Assembly: GCF_002257645.1 (NCBI RefSeq)
Contig: NZ_NQMO01000006.1
Span: 186,001 to 250,000 of the forward strand
Direction of reading: 5' to 3'
Source of the DNA: Paenibacillus sp. XY044
GTDB taxonomy: Bacteria > Bacillota > Bacilli > Paenibacillales > Paenibacillaceae
Length of the DNA stretch: 64,000 bases
The position numbers were made by a program, and so were the translations under genes. The notes below the pieces were generated by a model. It was given only the letters and a program-made list of their open reading frames with translations. It searched no databases and was not told the origin of the DNA. Positions 44,641 through 52,518 of the stretch are shown here, in pieces; position 1 is the stretch's first letter; every line of letters begins with the position of its first letter.

Positions 44641-47181
44641 TCAGCGTGACAGATGCTCGGCCAGATAGCGGCCTGTAAAAGAAGCCTTAACAGCCGCCAC
44701 GTCTTCCGGCGTGCCCTGCGCGACCAAATGTCCTCCGGCATCGCCGCCTTCGGGACCGAAATCGGCGATCCAGTCGGATGCGGCGATCAGATCGAGATGG
44801 TGCTCGATCACGATGACCGTGTTGCCGGCATCCACGAGCCGATTCAATAAGTTGCACAGATGCCGGACATCGCTGGGATGAAGCCCGGTGGTGGGTTCGT
44901 CCAGCAAGTACAGGGTATGCCCTTTGCTCTTTTTGCCGAGCTCCTTCGCCAGCTTGATCCGCTGGGCCTCTCCACCCGACAGCGTCGTTGTGGGCTGCCC
45001 CAGCTGCAGGTAGCCAAGCCCCACTTCGCCCAGCAGGTTCAGCATATCGGCAATTTCCGGGTCCTCGAAGAGGGCGGCATTCTCCAGGACGGTCAGGTTC
45101 AGAATGTCCGAAATGCTGAAGCCCTTGTACTGCACGGCCAGCACTTCCTCTTTGAACCGTTTCCCCAGGCAAACGGGGCAGCGCACCTCCACATCCGGCA
45201 GAAAGTGCATATCCAGCTGTAGGGTGCCCATGCCGCGGCATTTTTCGCATCGGCCGTCCGGCGTATTAAAAGAAAAATGCTTGGGACTCAGCCGTTGTTT
45301 CCGAGCCTCGGGCAGCTCCGCGAATAAGCTGCGGATCGGGGTAAACAGGTCGGTGTAGGTTGCGATATTGGATCGCGAAACTTTTCCGATCGGGGCTTGG
45401 TCGGCAGCAATGACCCTGTCGATATGCTCCAGACCGGTCATGCGTTCAAATTTGCCCGGTTTACTCCCGGACAAACGAAGATGGGATTTTGCCGCGGGTT
45501 CGAGGATATCGAAGAGTAGGGTGGATTTGCCTGAACCCGAAACCCCCGTCACTGTGATTAGGCATCCCAGCGGAAAGCTGACGGTCAGCTGTTTCAGATT
45601 ATGGGCGGAAGCCTGCTCGATCGTAAGCTTGCTGCCGCTGCCCGCTCTCCGCGCCGGAGGGCCGGTGATGTCCATTTCCCGCAAATACCGTCCGGTAGCG
45701 GATTCGGGGATCGCTTTCAATTGTTCGAGCGTTCCGGTGCCCACGACAGTTCCGCCTTCCTTTCCGGAGCCCGGGCCAATTTCGACCAGATGGTCCGCGG
45801 CCTTCATCACATCGGTATCGTGTTCGATAACCAGCACGGTATTGCCTAAATCGCGCAGCCGTTTCAGCACCCGGATCAGCTTGTGGCTATCCCGCGGATG
45901 GAGCCCGGCCGTTGGCTCGTCCAGTACGTACAGGACGCCGGTGAGACCCGAACCGAGCAGCGAAGCGAGACGAAGCCGCTGGGCCTCCCCACCGGATAAC
46001 GTGCTCGCCTTCCGGTCCAGCGACAGATATTCGAGCCCGACGTCGATCAGCCGCTGGATGCGGTCCGCCAATCCGTTGAAAACGGGCTCCCATACGGCCA
46101 GGCTTTCGCCTGGCAGATCCTGTTCCAGCTGCTTGAGCCAGGCATAGAGCGGGAGAAGAGTGAATGAGGCCGCCTCGATGATGGTCGTTCCCTGAATGGT
46201 AACGACCCGGCCTTCCCTCCCCAATCGTGATCCCCGGCAATCGGGGCAGGTCTGCTTCATAAAGTACCGATCCCATTTCTTAGAGCCTGAGCCTTCCGGA
46301 TCCCCGTCATGTTCCCTGTATTTGCGCAGCAGATGGGTGACCAGGCCTTCAAAATTGCCCTTGGCCACGGATTTAGGTGGCTTGACGCCGGGGAAGTGCC
46401 GCTGGAACTGTTCGCTGGCTGCGCCGTAGAGCAGCATGTCGCGCGCGATCGCGTTATATTCGCGGATGGGCATGTACGGCTCGTATGGGAAGCCGTAATG
46501 TTTAGATGCCGCCAGCAGCACGTCCGCATAGTATTCGCGAACCCAACCGTCCCAGAGCGTTACGCCTCCTTCCAAGATGCTCTTGTCTTCTAGCAAAAGC
46601 AGGTCCACGGCAATATCGGTCACGATGCCGATTCCCGTGCAGGTAGCGCAAGCTCCTTCAGGCTTGTTGAAGGAGAAGTGGGCCATCGCCAGCTTCGGGA
46701 TCGGGGCATGGCAGTGCGGGCAGGGCATTTGCATAGGCCCCTCCGCAGCATATTCAGTTTCTTCAAGATCTTCTTCGGACACCGCAGGGTTGTCTTCGAA
46801 GACGGGGTGAATGCTTTGACTGCAAGCTGGACATACGCGCACGCCAAGCTTGGCGTACAGCACACGCAGGTACGTATAAATTTCCGTAACGGTCCCGACG
46901 GTGGACCGGGGATTCCTGTTGGACACTTGCTGGCTGACGCTGATGGAAGGGGAAAGGCCGCGAATGGAATCCACCCGCGGTTTGCTGATGAAGTCCGTCA
47001 CCATCCCCATGGACTCCATGTACTGCCTCTGGCACTCCTTTTGCAGCGTATCCATCGCAAGCGACGATTTGCCCGACCCGGACAGGCCCGTCAGCACGAC
47101 CAGCTTGCGTTTGGGTATGCGGATCGAAATGTTTTTCAGATTATGTTCCCGCGCCCCTTCGATTTCGATAAATTCGTCCAC
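44641..47181 (-). CDS. UvrA2-type ATPase lacking the UvrB-binding domain
   Basis: This 846-residue UvrA homologue has two ABC modules: Walker A GLSGSGKSSLAMDTL near the N-terminus and GVSGSGKSTLLFDIL in the second half, with two LSGGEAQR signatures and two LDEPT(A/T)GLHP boxes. Zinc-module cysteines occur as CPACSQS, CPHCHA, CATCTG, CPDCRG, CEKCRG and CPVCLG. Canonical UvrA has about 130 extra residues between the first CPxC and the FSFNxPxGAC block, forming the UvrB-binding domain. Here that insert is missing, which defines the UvrA2 class. These proteins bind modified DNA and are linked to tolerance of DNA-damaging drugs, but cannot recruit UvrB in the usual way. The start is GTG 47181 after GAGAGGGATG; an upstream frame adds unrelated residues. 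Confidence 0.9.
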   Translation of the reverse strand: MDEFIEIEGAREHNLKNISIRIPKRKLVVLTGLSGSGKSSLAMDTLQKECQRQYMESMGMVTDFISKPRVDSIRGLSPSISVSQQVSNRNPRSTVGTVTEIYTYLRVLYAKLGVRVCPACSQSIHPVFEDNPAVSEEDLEETEYAAEGPMQMPCPHCHAPIPKLAMAHFSFNKPEGACATCTGIGIVTDIAVDLLLLEDKSILEGGVTLWDGWVREYYADVLLAASKHYGFPYEPYMPIREYNAIARDMLLYGAASEQFQRHFPGVKPPKSVAKGNFEGLVTHLLRKYREHDGDPEGSGSKKWDRYFMKQTCPDCRGSRLGREGRVVTIQGTTIIEAASFTLLPLYAWLKQLEQDLPGESLAVWEPVFNGLADRIQRLIDVGLEYLSLDRKASTLSGGEAQRLRLASLLGSGLTGVLYVLDEPTAGLHPRDSHKLIRVLKRLRDLGNTVLVIEHDTDVMKAADHLVEIGPGSGKEGGTVVGTGTLEQLKAIPESATGRYLREMDITGPPARRAGSGSKLTIEQASAHNLKQLTVSFPLGCLITVTGVSGSGKSTLLFDILEPAAKSHLRLSGSKPGKFERMTGLEHIDRVIAADQAPIGKVSRSNIATYTDLFTPIRSLFAELPEARKQRLSPKHFSFNTPDGRCEKCRGMGTLQLDMHFLPDVEVRCPVCLGKRFKEEVLAVQYKGFSISDILNLTVLENAALFEDPEIADMLNLLGEVGLGYLQLGQPTTTLSGGEAQRIKLAKELGKKSKGHTLYLLDEPTTGLHPSDVRHLCNLLNRLVDAGNTVIVIEHHLDLIAASDWIADFGPEGGDAGGHLVAQGTPEDVAAVKASFTGRYLAEHLSR

Positions 47182-47283
47182 GAATCCATCCCTCTCTTTC
47201 GTTCTGCCATATCGTATCTTAGACAACTTCAGAATAATCCATATATACGACAAAAGATGACGTAATTGAAGAAATGGCATAAC

Positions 47284-47315
47284 AAAAAGGCCTCTCGCCG
47301 AAGCGGAAGCCTTTT
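47284..47315 (-). terminator. Terminator of the minus-strand three-gene unit
   Basis: On the minus strand AAAAGGC and GCCTTTTT flank an inner CGC-TTC-GGCG element. It lies 150 bases after the anchored repeat-protein gene and before the UvrA2 gene. Confidence 0.6.
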
Positions 47316-47465
47316 AATGTTCAGAACGATGCTAAGAACGATTCACGAACGGTTCTTGCACGATGTTCAACTGGGTTCGTCTCCATCGGAAAAGAGACGG
47401 TGTTTGGCGGAGTGGCCCACCTCGTACGTTTAAATCCTGTTTGATGTAACCGAAGCCTCCCAAAC

Positions 47466-49256
47466 CTACTCCAGCCGTTCCACGTCAACGACCGGCACGC
47501 TCACAGGCTCGACGGTCTGATCTCCGTCCGGGTACATCTCCTCGGAATCGCGGTAGGTCCCGATGACGGTCACGCTGCCCTCGGTGAATTGAAAATTGCC
47601 CCTCAGTTTCATATACGACCCTTCCATCTCGGCGAGCGCCTCACCCTGACCGCCTTGGACGACATAGATGGTGAAGCGGACCTTCTCTCCCGGATGGGAC
47701 GATAGGTCGGTTGCTGTGATATCCGTAAAGTCCTGCTGGAAGCCTGCAAATTCATAAGCATCACCGTGGAGCTCATATACCGCGTTTGGCGCCGTACTGC
47801 CCGGGGCGTCCGTACCACCAGTCACGCCGCTGGCGCCAACCTCCGGATTCGTCACCAGGAGCGACTTGTCCGATTGAACGCTATAGCCGTCCGCGCTGAG
47901 TTGGAACAGCTGGACCATGCCGTTATCCCGAACTTCATAGGCGGCGTACAGCGCCTTCCGGGACGGCGAGTCCGCCTCTACCAGGATGACCGGCTTGCTG
48001 CCCATGCTGAGCGACGGTTCGATGGAGACCTTCCGGATGGCAGCGCCCTGCGGGAAATCGTGGCTGCTGTACGCCTGCACCGTCTCATCGCCGTTCATCC
48101 GGGCGAAATAGACGGTGTTGCTGCCGTCCGCCCCGATGGCATAGGCTTTGCCGCCGAAGCGATCCGCTCCTCCGCTGACGAAGTCGTAAGCCGGGGAGGG
48201 ATCTGCGCTCTGCAGCAGGCGGACCGGATCGTGAACCGTCCAGGCCAGCTGGGCCGCCTTGATCTTGTCTTCCGTATCCTTGTAGCCGGATAAGGCCTGG
48301 TAGATCGCGATTGCCTCTTCATACTTATGGTTTTTCACTTTGCGGTCGGCGCTCTTCAGCCAGGTGCTGATTTGCCGGGTGATATAATCTTGGACGGCGG
48401 ACTGCTTTATGCCGGTGCCGGCCATGTACGCGGCATACATCTTGGCGTGGGCGGCAAAGTTCGCCGCCTGATCTCCCTGTACGTCTTTTGTAAGCAGGGT
48501 GCGGGCAAGGGAATCGGCTTTCTCTTTGACCCAATTCGCCTTAAAGCTGCGGCTGTTATATTCCGTCATCATGGACAGGGACCAGTCCAGCATGTCCTGA
48601 TATTGCCCGGCACCCGCCTTGCGGGCCATCAGGGCCTCGTCGTACGATTGAAATTTACCGCTTAACTGCTTGCTCTTCGCTTCCGCTCCGCCATAGAATT
48701 CGGCCGGAATGGCCAGCAGGCTCCATTTAAAGGTATTATCGTCAGCCTGCCCCTTGGCCAATTGATCCTTTGCCTGCTGGTAAAAGAGGGACTGGAACTG
48801 CTTGAAATCCTTGGTCAGATCCTCTGAAATCCCGTATATGGCGGAGATCTTCGGATAATAGGCGGCCAGTGGCTGGCTGGCAGCCATATACTCTTTCTTG
48901 GCGGCAACCAAGTCGGTGTACACATTCATGATTCCGTCAAAATCCCGGTTCCCGGCGGCAGTCTCCGCCCTTTGATCCAGACGGGACAGCGACTGCTTCA
49001 TGGAGGTGATCGGCTCAAGCTCCTTCAGGCGGGAGGCGATCAGATCTTCCTTGTAGCGAATGGACCGGTTTGCGGCGGCTTTTTGGTACCATTCCTCCGC
49101 GTTGATCAGATCTTTCTGCTCGTAGTACTGGCCCGCTTTGGCGACCCACTCGATCTTCCGGTTCATGTCATAGCCTTTGACTCCGATCAGGACCACTGCC
49201 GCAGCACAGAGCAAAATATACAAATTGCGCAGGGTTAGCGCGTTTTTCATCGTCAT
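47466..49256 (-). CDS. Membrane-anchored TPR-like protein of the NTPase locus
   Basis: This 596-residue protein has one N-terminal membrane helix (NLYILLCAAAVVLIGVKGYDM), then a long helical region with TPR-like pairs (YYEQKDLINAEEWYQKAAANRS near residue 45; KYEEAIAIYQALSGYKDTEDKIKAAQLAW near 320). A beta-rich C-terminal part follows (about 350-596), with a Ser/Gly-rich linker around GASGVTGGTDAPGSTAPN. Helix orientation predicts that the bulk is outside the cell. I recognise no family. It is the third gene of a unit that starts at 50349 and is divergent from the vWA/tubulin-like unit, so a scaffold role in the same complex is plausible. Confidence 0.6.
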   Translation of the reverse strand: MTMKNALTLRNLYILLCAAAVVLIGVKGYDMNRKIEWVAKAGQYYEQKDLINAEEWYQKAAANRSIRYKEDLIASRLKELEPITSMKQSLSRLDQRAETAAGNRDFDGIMNVYTDLVAAKKEYMAASQPLAAYYPKISAIYGISEDLTKDFKQFQSLFYQQAKDQLAKGQADDNTFKWSLLAIPAEFYGGAEAKSKQLSGKFQSYDEALMARKAGAGQYQDMLDWSLSMMTEYNSRSFKANWVKEKADSLARTLLTKDVQGDQAANFAAHAKMYAAYMAGTGIKQSAVQDYITRQISTWLKSADRKVKNHKYEEAIAIYQALSGYKDTEDKIKAAQLAWTVHDPVRLLQSADPSPAYDFVSGGADRFGGKAYAIGADGSNTVYFARMNGDETVQAYSSHDFPQGAAIRKVSIEPSLSMGSKPVILVEADSPSRKALYAAYEVRDNGMVQLFQLSADGYSVQSDKSLLVTNPEVGASGVTGGTDAPGSTAPNAVYELHGDAYEFAGFQQDFTDITATDLSSHPGEKVRFTIYVVQGGQGEALAEMEGSYMKLRGNFQFTEGSVTVIGTYRDSEEMYPDGDQTVEPVSVPVVDVERLE

Positions 49257-49271
49257 ATCTTTATGGCCTCT

Positions 49272-50207
49272 TTATTCCCATTTTTGAAAATCCGGGTCCG
49301 AGCGGTATTTTTCATTATAAATGGCGGATACCTCTTCGCGGAGACCGTCCCAGGACTGGTTCGGATTGCGCCGCACGATCTGGTACAGCCGCAAAAACCG
49401 TTCCCGCGGCAGGCCGCGCGCGTAGCGCCGGATGAAGTCAGGATACATGTCCACGTACTTCTTCATACGCACAGCTGCACCCGCAGCCGCCGTCATAATG
49501 CTGGCGCCCTGCTTCATTTGCAGGATGTAACGCTCATGAATGAGCAGATAACGAATGGCGCTGGCTTTGATCAGCTCGCGTTTGACCTTGGCGATTTCGC
49601 CGATATAAGCGGCCAGGTCGGAATCGAAATCCTCAATCAGCAGCGGCTCCAGTTCGAGATCCATGTCTTTACGGAGCACGAACGACTGGAGCAGCACGAT
49701 TTGCTGCAGCCGGATCCGGTCGTTATGCACGATGGTGGCGATCTCCCGCAGAATCTCGTAACCGATTTGCTCGTCATCTTTGATGGCGGCCGAGGCGGTG
49801 GACAGATTCAAATAGATGCCTTCTAAGATCAGGCGCTGGCTGCGGTGCAGCAGCTTGTCCAGCTGGCGGCGCGTCTCGGACGGAAGCATCCGGCGCTGGA
49901 GCAGCCACAGGAGCACCGTCAGCAGGATGCCCACGCCCAGGGAGACGGCGATCTGAAGGAACGTCTGGCTCAGCAGCACCGCTACCAGCGTCAGCAGAAG
50001 GGCGACAAGCCTTTCGGTCTGCATCGACCGCTTGGCATTGATCGCCGCCTGGTCCATGACCGGTATAAGCGCGTGCCGGCCGCAGTTAGCGCACGTATCT
50101 TCCCACAGGACGGTAAAATGATGGCAATGTTTGCAAACTCTTAACTTTTGGTAGGCATATCTCGTTTTATAATAGGGGCGCAGACGTACCGGCGTCTTCT
50201 TAACCAT
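49272..50207 (-). CDS. Zinc-ribbon membrane protein of the NTPase locus
   Basis: The 311-residue protein starts with a basic segment and a four-cysteine zinc ribbon (C25, C28, C39, C42: CKHCHHFTVLWEDTCANCG). Two adjacent membrane helices follow at about 66-106 (RLVALLLTLVAVLL and IAVSLGVGILLTVLLWLL). The rest is a largely helical cytosolic domain of about 200 residues with a conserved-looking GIYLNLSTASAAIKDDEQIGYEILREIATIVHNDRIRLQQ. Both termini should be cytosolic. Its ATG overlaps the stop of the 49-residue gene by eight bases (ATGGTTAA), so the two are coupled. Function unknown; the zinc ribbon recalls that of the GTPase at 61776. Confidence 0.65.
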   Translation of the reverse strand: MVKKTPVRLRPYYKTRYAYQKLRVCKHCHHFTVLWEDTCANCGRHALIPVMDQAAINAKRSMQTERLVALLLTLVAVLLSQTFLQIAVSLGVGILLTVLLWLLQRRMLPSETRRQLDKLLHRSQRLILEGIYLNLSTASAAIKDDEQIGYEILREIATIVHNDRIRLQQIVLLQSFVLRKDMDLELEPLLIEDFDSDLAAYIGEIAKVKRELIKASAIRYLLIHERYILQMKQGASIMTAAAGAAVRMKKYVDMYPDFIRRYARGLPRERFLRLYQIVRRNPNQSWDGLREEVSAIYNEKYRSDPDFQKWE

Positions 50208-50349
50208 GGCGGTCTCCCGGATTGGCGATGGTGAGCAGCGTTTCGTCGAGCTCTTCCGGCAGCGGCGCGGTCTTCTGGCCTCTGAAATAATTGACGGATT
50301 TGATCAAAACAAAAAGAAACAAAACGGCGAGACATCCGTAAGCAATCAT
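50200..50349 (-). CDS. 49-residue membrane peptide of the NTPase locus
   Basis: The ATG at 50349 follows AAAGGAAT at good spacing; a longer frame upstream has no ribosome site. The peptide has one membrane helix (MIAYGCLAVLFLFVLIKSVNYF) and a cytosolic acidic tail (PLPEELDETLLTIANPGD). It opens the minus-strand unit and overlaps the zinc-ribbon gene. Its size, helix and coupling suggest a small subunit of a membrane assembly. No homologue was recognised. Confidence 0.6.
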   Translation of the reverse strand: MIAYGCLAVLFLFVLIKSVNYFRGQKTAPLPEELDETLLTIANPGDRHG

Positions 50350-50522
50350 ATCAATATTCCTTTCTTTCGGATGGATAATTATGCAAATTAATAGATAGGC
50401 CCTAATGCCTACGAGCCGCGGTGTGCCTGTAAACATTGAACTTTGGCAGGTATAATTATATCATAATGTTATAGATTGGGATATTTTAGCGCTTGGCATG
50501 GAAGTTTCTACTGAATATGGAA

Positions 50523-50548
50523 TGAAACTAGAAACGGCGCTTCACGTT
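50523..50548 (+). promoter_or_regulatory. Candidate ECF-sigma (SigW-like) promoter of the vWA/tubulin unit
   Basis: TGAAAC (50523-50528), exactly 16 bases, then CGTT (50545-50548) fits the SigW-type consensus TGAAAC-N16-CGTA except for the last base. Transcription would start near 50555, leaving a leader of about 137 bases. A SigA-like alternative (TTGAAC, 17 bases, TATCAT) lies near 50440-50470. Confidence 0.5.
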
Positions 50549-50611
50549 TTTTTATCGTTTCTTAAGGAATATTTAAGACTTTTTGCCTAGAGTTAATAGA
50601 AGTCCTCTTGC

Positions 50612-50646
50612 GGCCAGGAAAGGTCGAATTTTGCGGAATACTGGCC
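50612..50646 (+). other. Leader hairpin before the first vWA gene
   Basis: GGCCAG (50612-50617) and CTGGCC (50641-50646) can pair around a 23-base loop in the untranslated leader, ending 33 bases before the ribosome site. It may stabilise the transcript. Confidence 0.3.
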
Positions 50647-50691
50647 TCGAATGGTGAAAGCCGAAGACTAACGTTGTGAAGGAGAAACCTT

Positions 50692-52476
50692 ATGCATACA
50701 AAAAATAAATGGGCGCTGTGCCTGCTGGCCGCGGTGCTGCTGCTCGTGTCCTGGTGCGGCTTCCTGCCGCCGGTTTCGGCCGCGGGGCAGCCGTCCTCCC
50801 AGATTGACGCCGTGCTGGTGATGGATGCCAGCAATTCGATGAAGGCGAGCGATCCGAACCGGATCAGCGGCGAGGCGATGAAGATGTTCATCGACATGCT
50901 GTCCGCCCAGGGGGACAAGGTCGGGATCGTCTCCTATACAGACAAGATCCAGCGGGAGAAGGCGCTGCTTGAAATCCAGTCCGCGGCGGACAAGGAAGAT
51001 TTGAAGCAGTTCATCGACCAGCTTGACCGCGGCGCTTATACCGACATTTCGGTCGGCGTGGATGAAGCCGTGAAGGTGCTGAAACAGGGCTTGGACAAGA
51101 GCCATGAGCCGATGATCGTCGTCCTGGCGGATGGCAACAACGAGCTCGATCCCAAGTCGGGCAAGACGGAGCAGCAGGCCGACCAGCAGCTGAACGCCGC
51201 CGTGCAGGAGGCGAAGCAGGCAGGCATCCCCATCTATACGATCGGGCTGAATGCCGACGGCAAGCTGAACAAGGCCGCCTTGGCGGACCTGGCCAGCCAG
51301 ACCGGGGCCAAATCCTTTTCCACCAGCTCGGCGGATGATTTGCCGCAAATCTTAAGCGAAATTTTCGCCAGCCATCAGAAGCTGAAGATCGTTCCGGTGC
51401 AGTCGATTACCGCGAACGGCAGCTATCAGGAAGTGATCATCAGCGTTCCGAACGCGAACGTGCTGGAAGCGAACATTTCGATGATGTCCGGCAGCCCGGT
51501 CGACGTGAAATTAACCGACCCTGCCGGCGCCGCTCAAACCATCCCTTCGGCGAACGTACTGAGCTCCAAATCGAAGACGTACTCGCTGATTAAGCTGCTG
51601 AAGCCGAAGCAGGGCGACTGGAAGCTTCAGGTGAAGGGTGTTCCAAAGGACAAAATCGACATCAATCTCGTCTTTAACTATGATTTGGACCTGACGATGG
51701 ATTCGCTGCCGTCCAAATCGGTGAAGCCGGGTGACACGATAGATATCAAGTCGTATCTGGTCAGCAGCGGCCAGAAGCTTCAGGATCAGGCGCTGTACGG
51801 CAGCATGACCGCCAAGCTCCTGGTGAAGGACCTCGATACGGGCAAAACCGAGGAAGTTAAGCTGACGAATCAAGGAGACCATTTCGAAGGTTCTTATAAA
51901 ATTCCCGACAAGCACCAGTACGAACTGAAAGTGCGTGCGGAAGACCAAAGCTTCTACCGTGAAACACAGCCGGTTACCGTCAGCGCGAAGCCGGCGGCTT
52001 CAGGAACGGGCTCCGGGACGGCTGCCGCGGATAAGGATGACAAGAAGCCTTTTCCGATATGGACTGTCGTCATCGGTGTGATCGTACTTGCGGCCATTGG
52101 CGCTGCGGTTGCCCTGATGGTGAATGCCGTGAAGAAGGCAAACCGGGGCTTTGTCGGGCAGATGGTCATCGAGATCCGTGACGAGAATACAGGAGAGAAG
52201 ACGTACCCGCAATATAAGAAGCTGACCACGTTCCGGGGCAAGTTCAATTTGCACCAGCTGCTGCAGCTGGCGCCGGAACTCAAGGAAACCGACAAAATCA
52301 TGTTTACGCCGGGCAAGAATGACCGCCTGGTGCTGAAGAATGCTTCGCCATGCACGATCGAACGTTCCGGCCGCGTGCTGGATGCATCCGCCGGGGTGGA
52401 GCTGAAGAGCGGAGACCGCCTGAGCGTGTCTCTCCAGCAGATTGACAAAACGATACAATTTGAATATTTGGTGTAA
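50692..52476 (+). CDS. Membrane-anchored vWA domain protein with cytosolic beta domain
   Basis: This 594-residue protein has a signal peptide or anchor (WALCLLAAVLLLVSWCGFLPPVSAAG). An extracellular vWA domain (about 38-225) carries the metal-binding DASNS motif at 45-49, AYTDIS and VLADGNNE. A beta-sandwich region (about 235-430) follows, then a flexible linker, one membrane helix (about 452-478) and a cytosolic beta-rich domain (VGQMVIEIRDENTGEKTYPQYKKLTTFRGK to the end). The cytosolic part recalls FHA-like or ubiquitin-like folds, but I cannot assign it. vWA domains bind protein partners through a Mg2+ ion. The DxSxS motif is intact, so metal binding is expected. AAGGAG precedes ATG 50692. 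It heads the plus-strand unit. Confidence 0.82.
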   Translation: MHTKNKWALCLLAAVLLLVSWCGFLPPVSAAGQPSSQIDAVLVMDASNSMKASDPNRISGEAMKMFIDMLSAQGDKVGIVSYTDKIQREKALLEIQSAADKEDLKQFIDQLDRGAYTDISVGVDEAVKVLKQGLDKSHEPMIVVLADGNNELDPKSGKTEQQADQQLNAAVQEAKQAGIPIYTIGLNADGKLNKAALADLASQTGAKSFSTSSADDLPQILSEIFASHQKLKIVPVQSITANGSYQEVIISVPNANVLEANISMMSGSPVDVKLTDPAGAAQTIPSANVLSSKSKTYSLIKLLKPKQGDWKLQVKGVPKDKIDINLVFNYDLDLTMDSLPSKSVKPGDTIDIKSYLVSSGQKLQDQALYGSMTAKLLVKDLDTGKTEEVKLTNQGDHFEGSYKIPDKHQYELKVRAEDQSFYRETQPVTVSAKPAASGTGSGTAAADKDDKKPFPIWTVVIGVIVLAAIGAAVALMVNAVKKANRGFVGQMVIEIRDENTGEKTYPQYKKLTTFRGKFNLHQLLQLAPELKETDKIMFTPGKNDRLVLKNASPCTIERSGRVLDASAGVELKSGDRLSVSLQQIDKTIQFEYLV

Positions 52477-52518
52477 AAGTTCATTCATATCAATGCACCT
52501 TTTCCAGGAGGGGAACCT

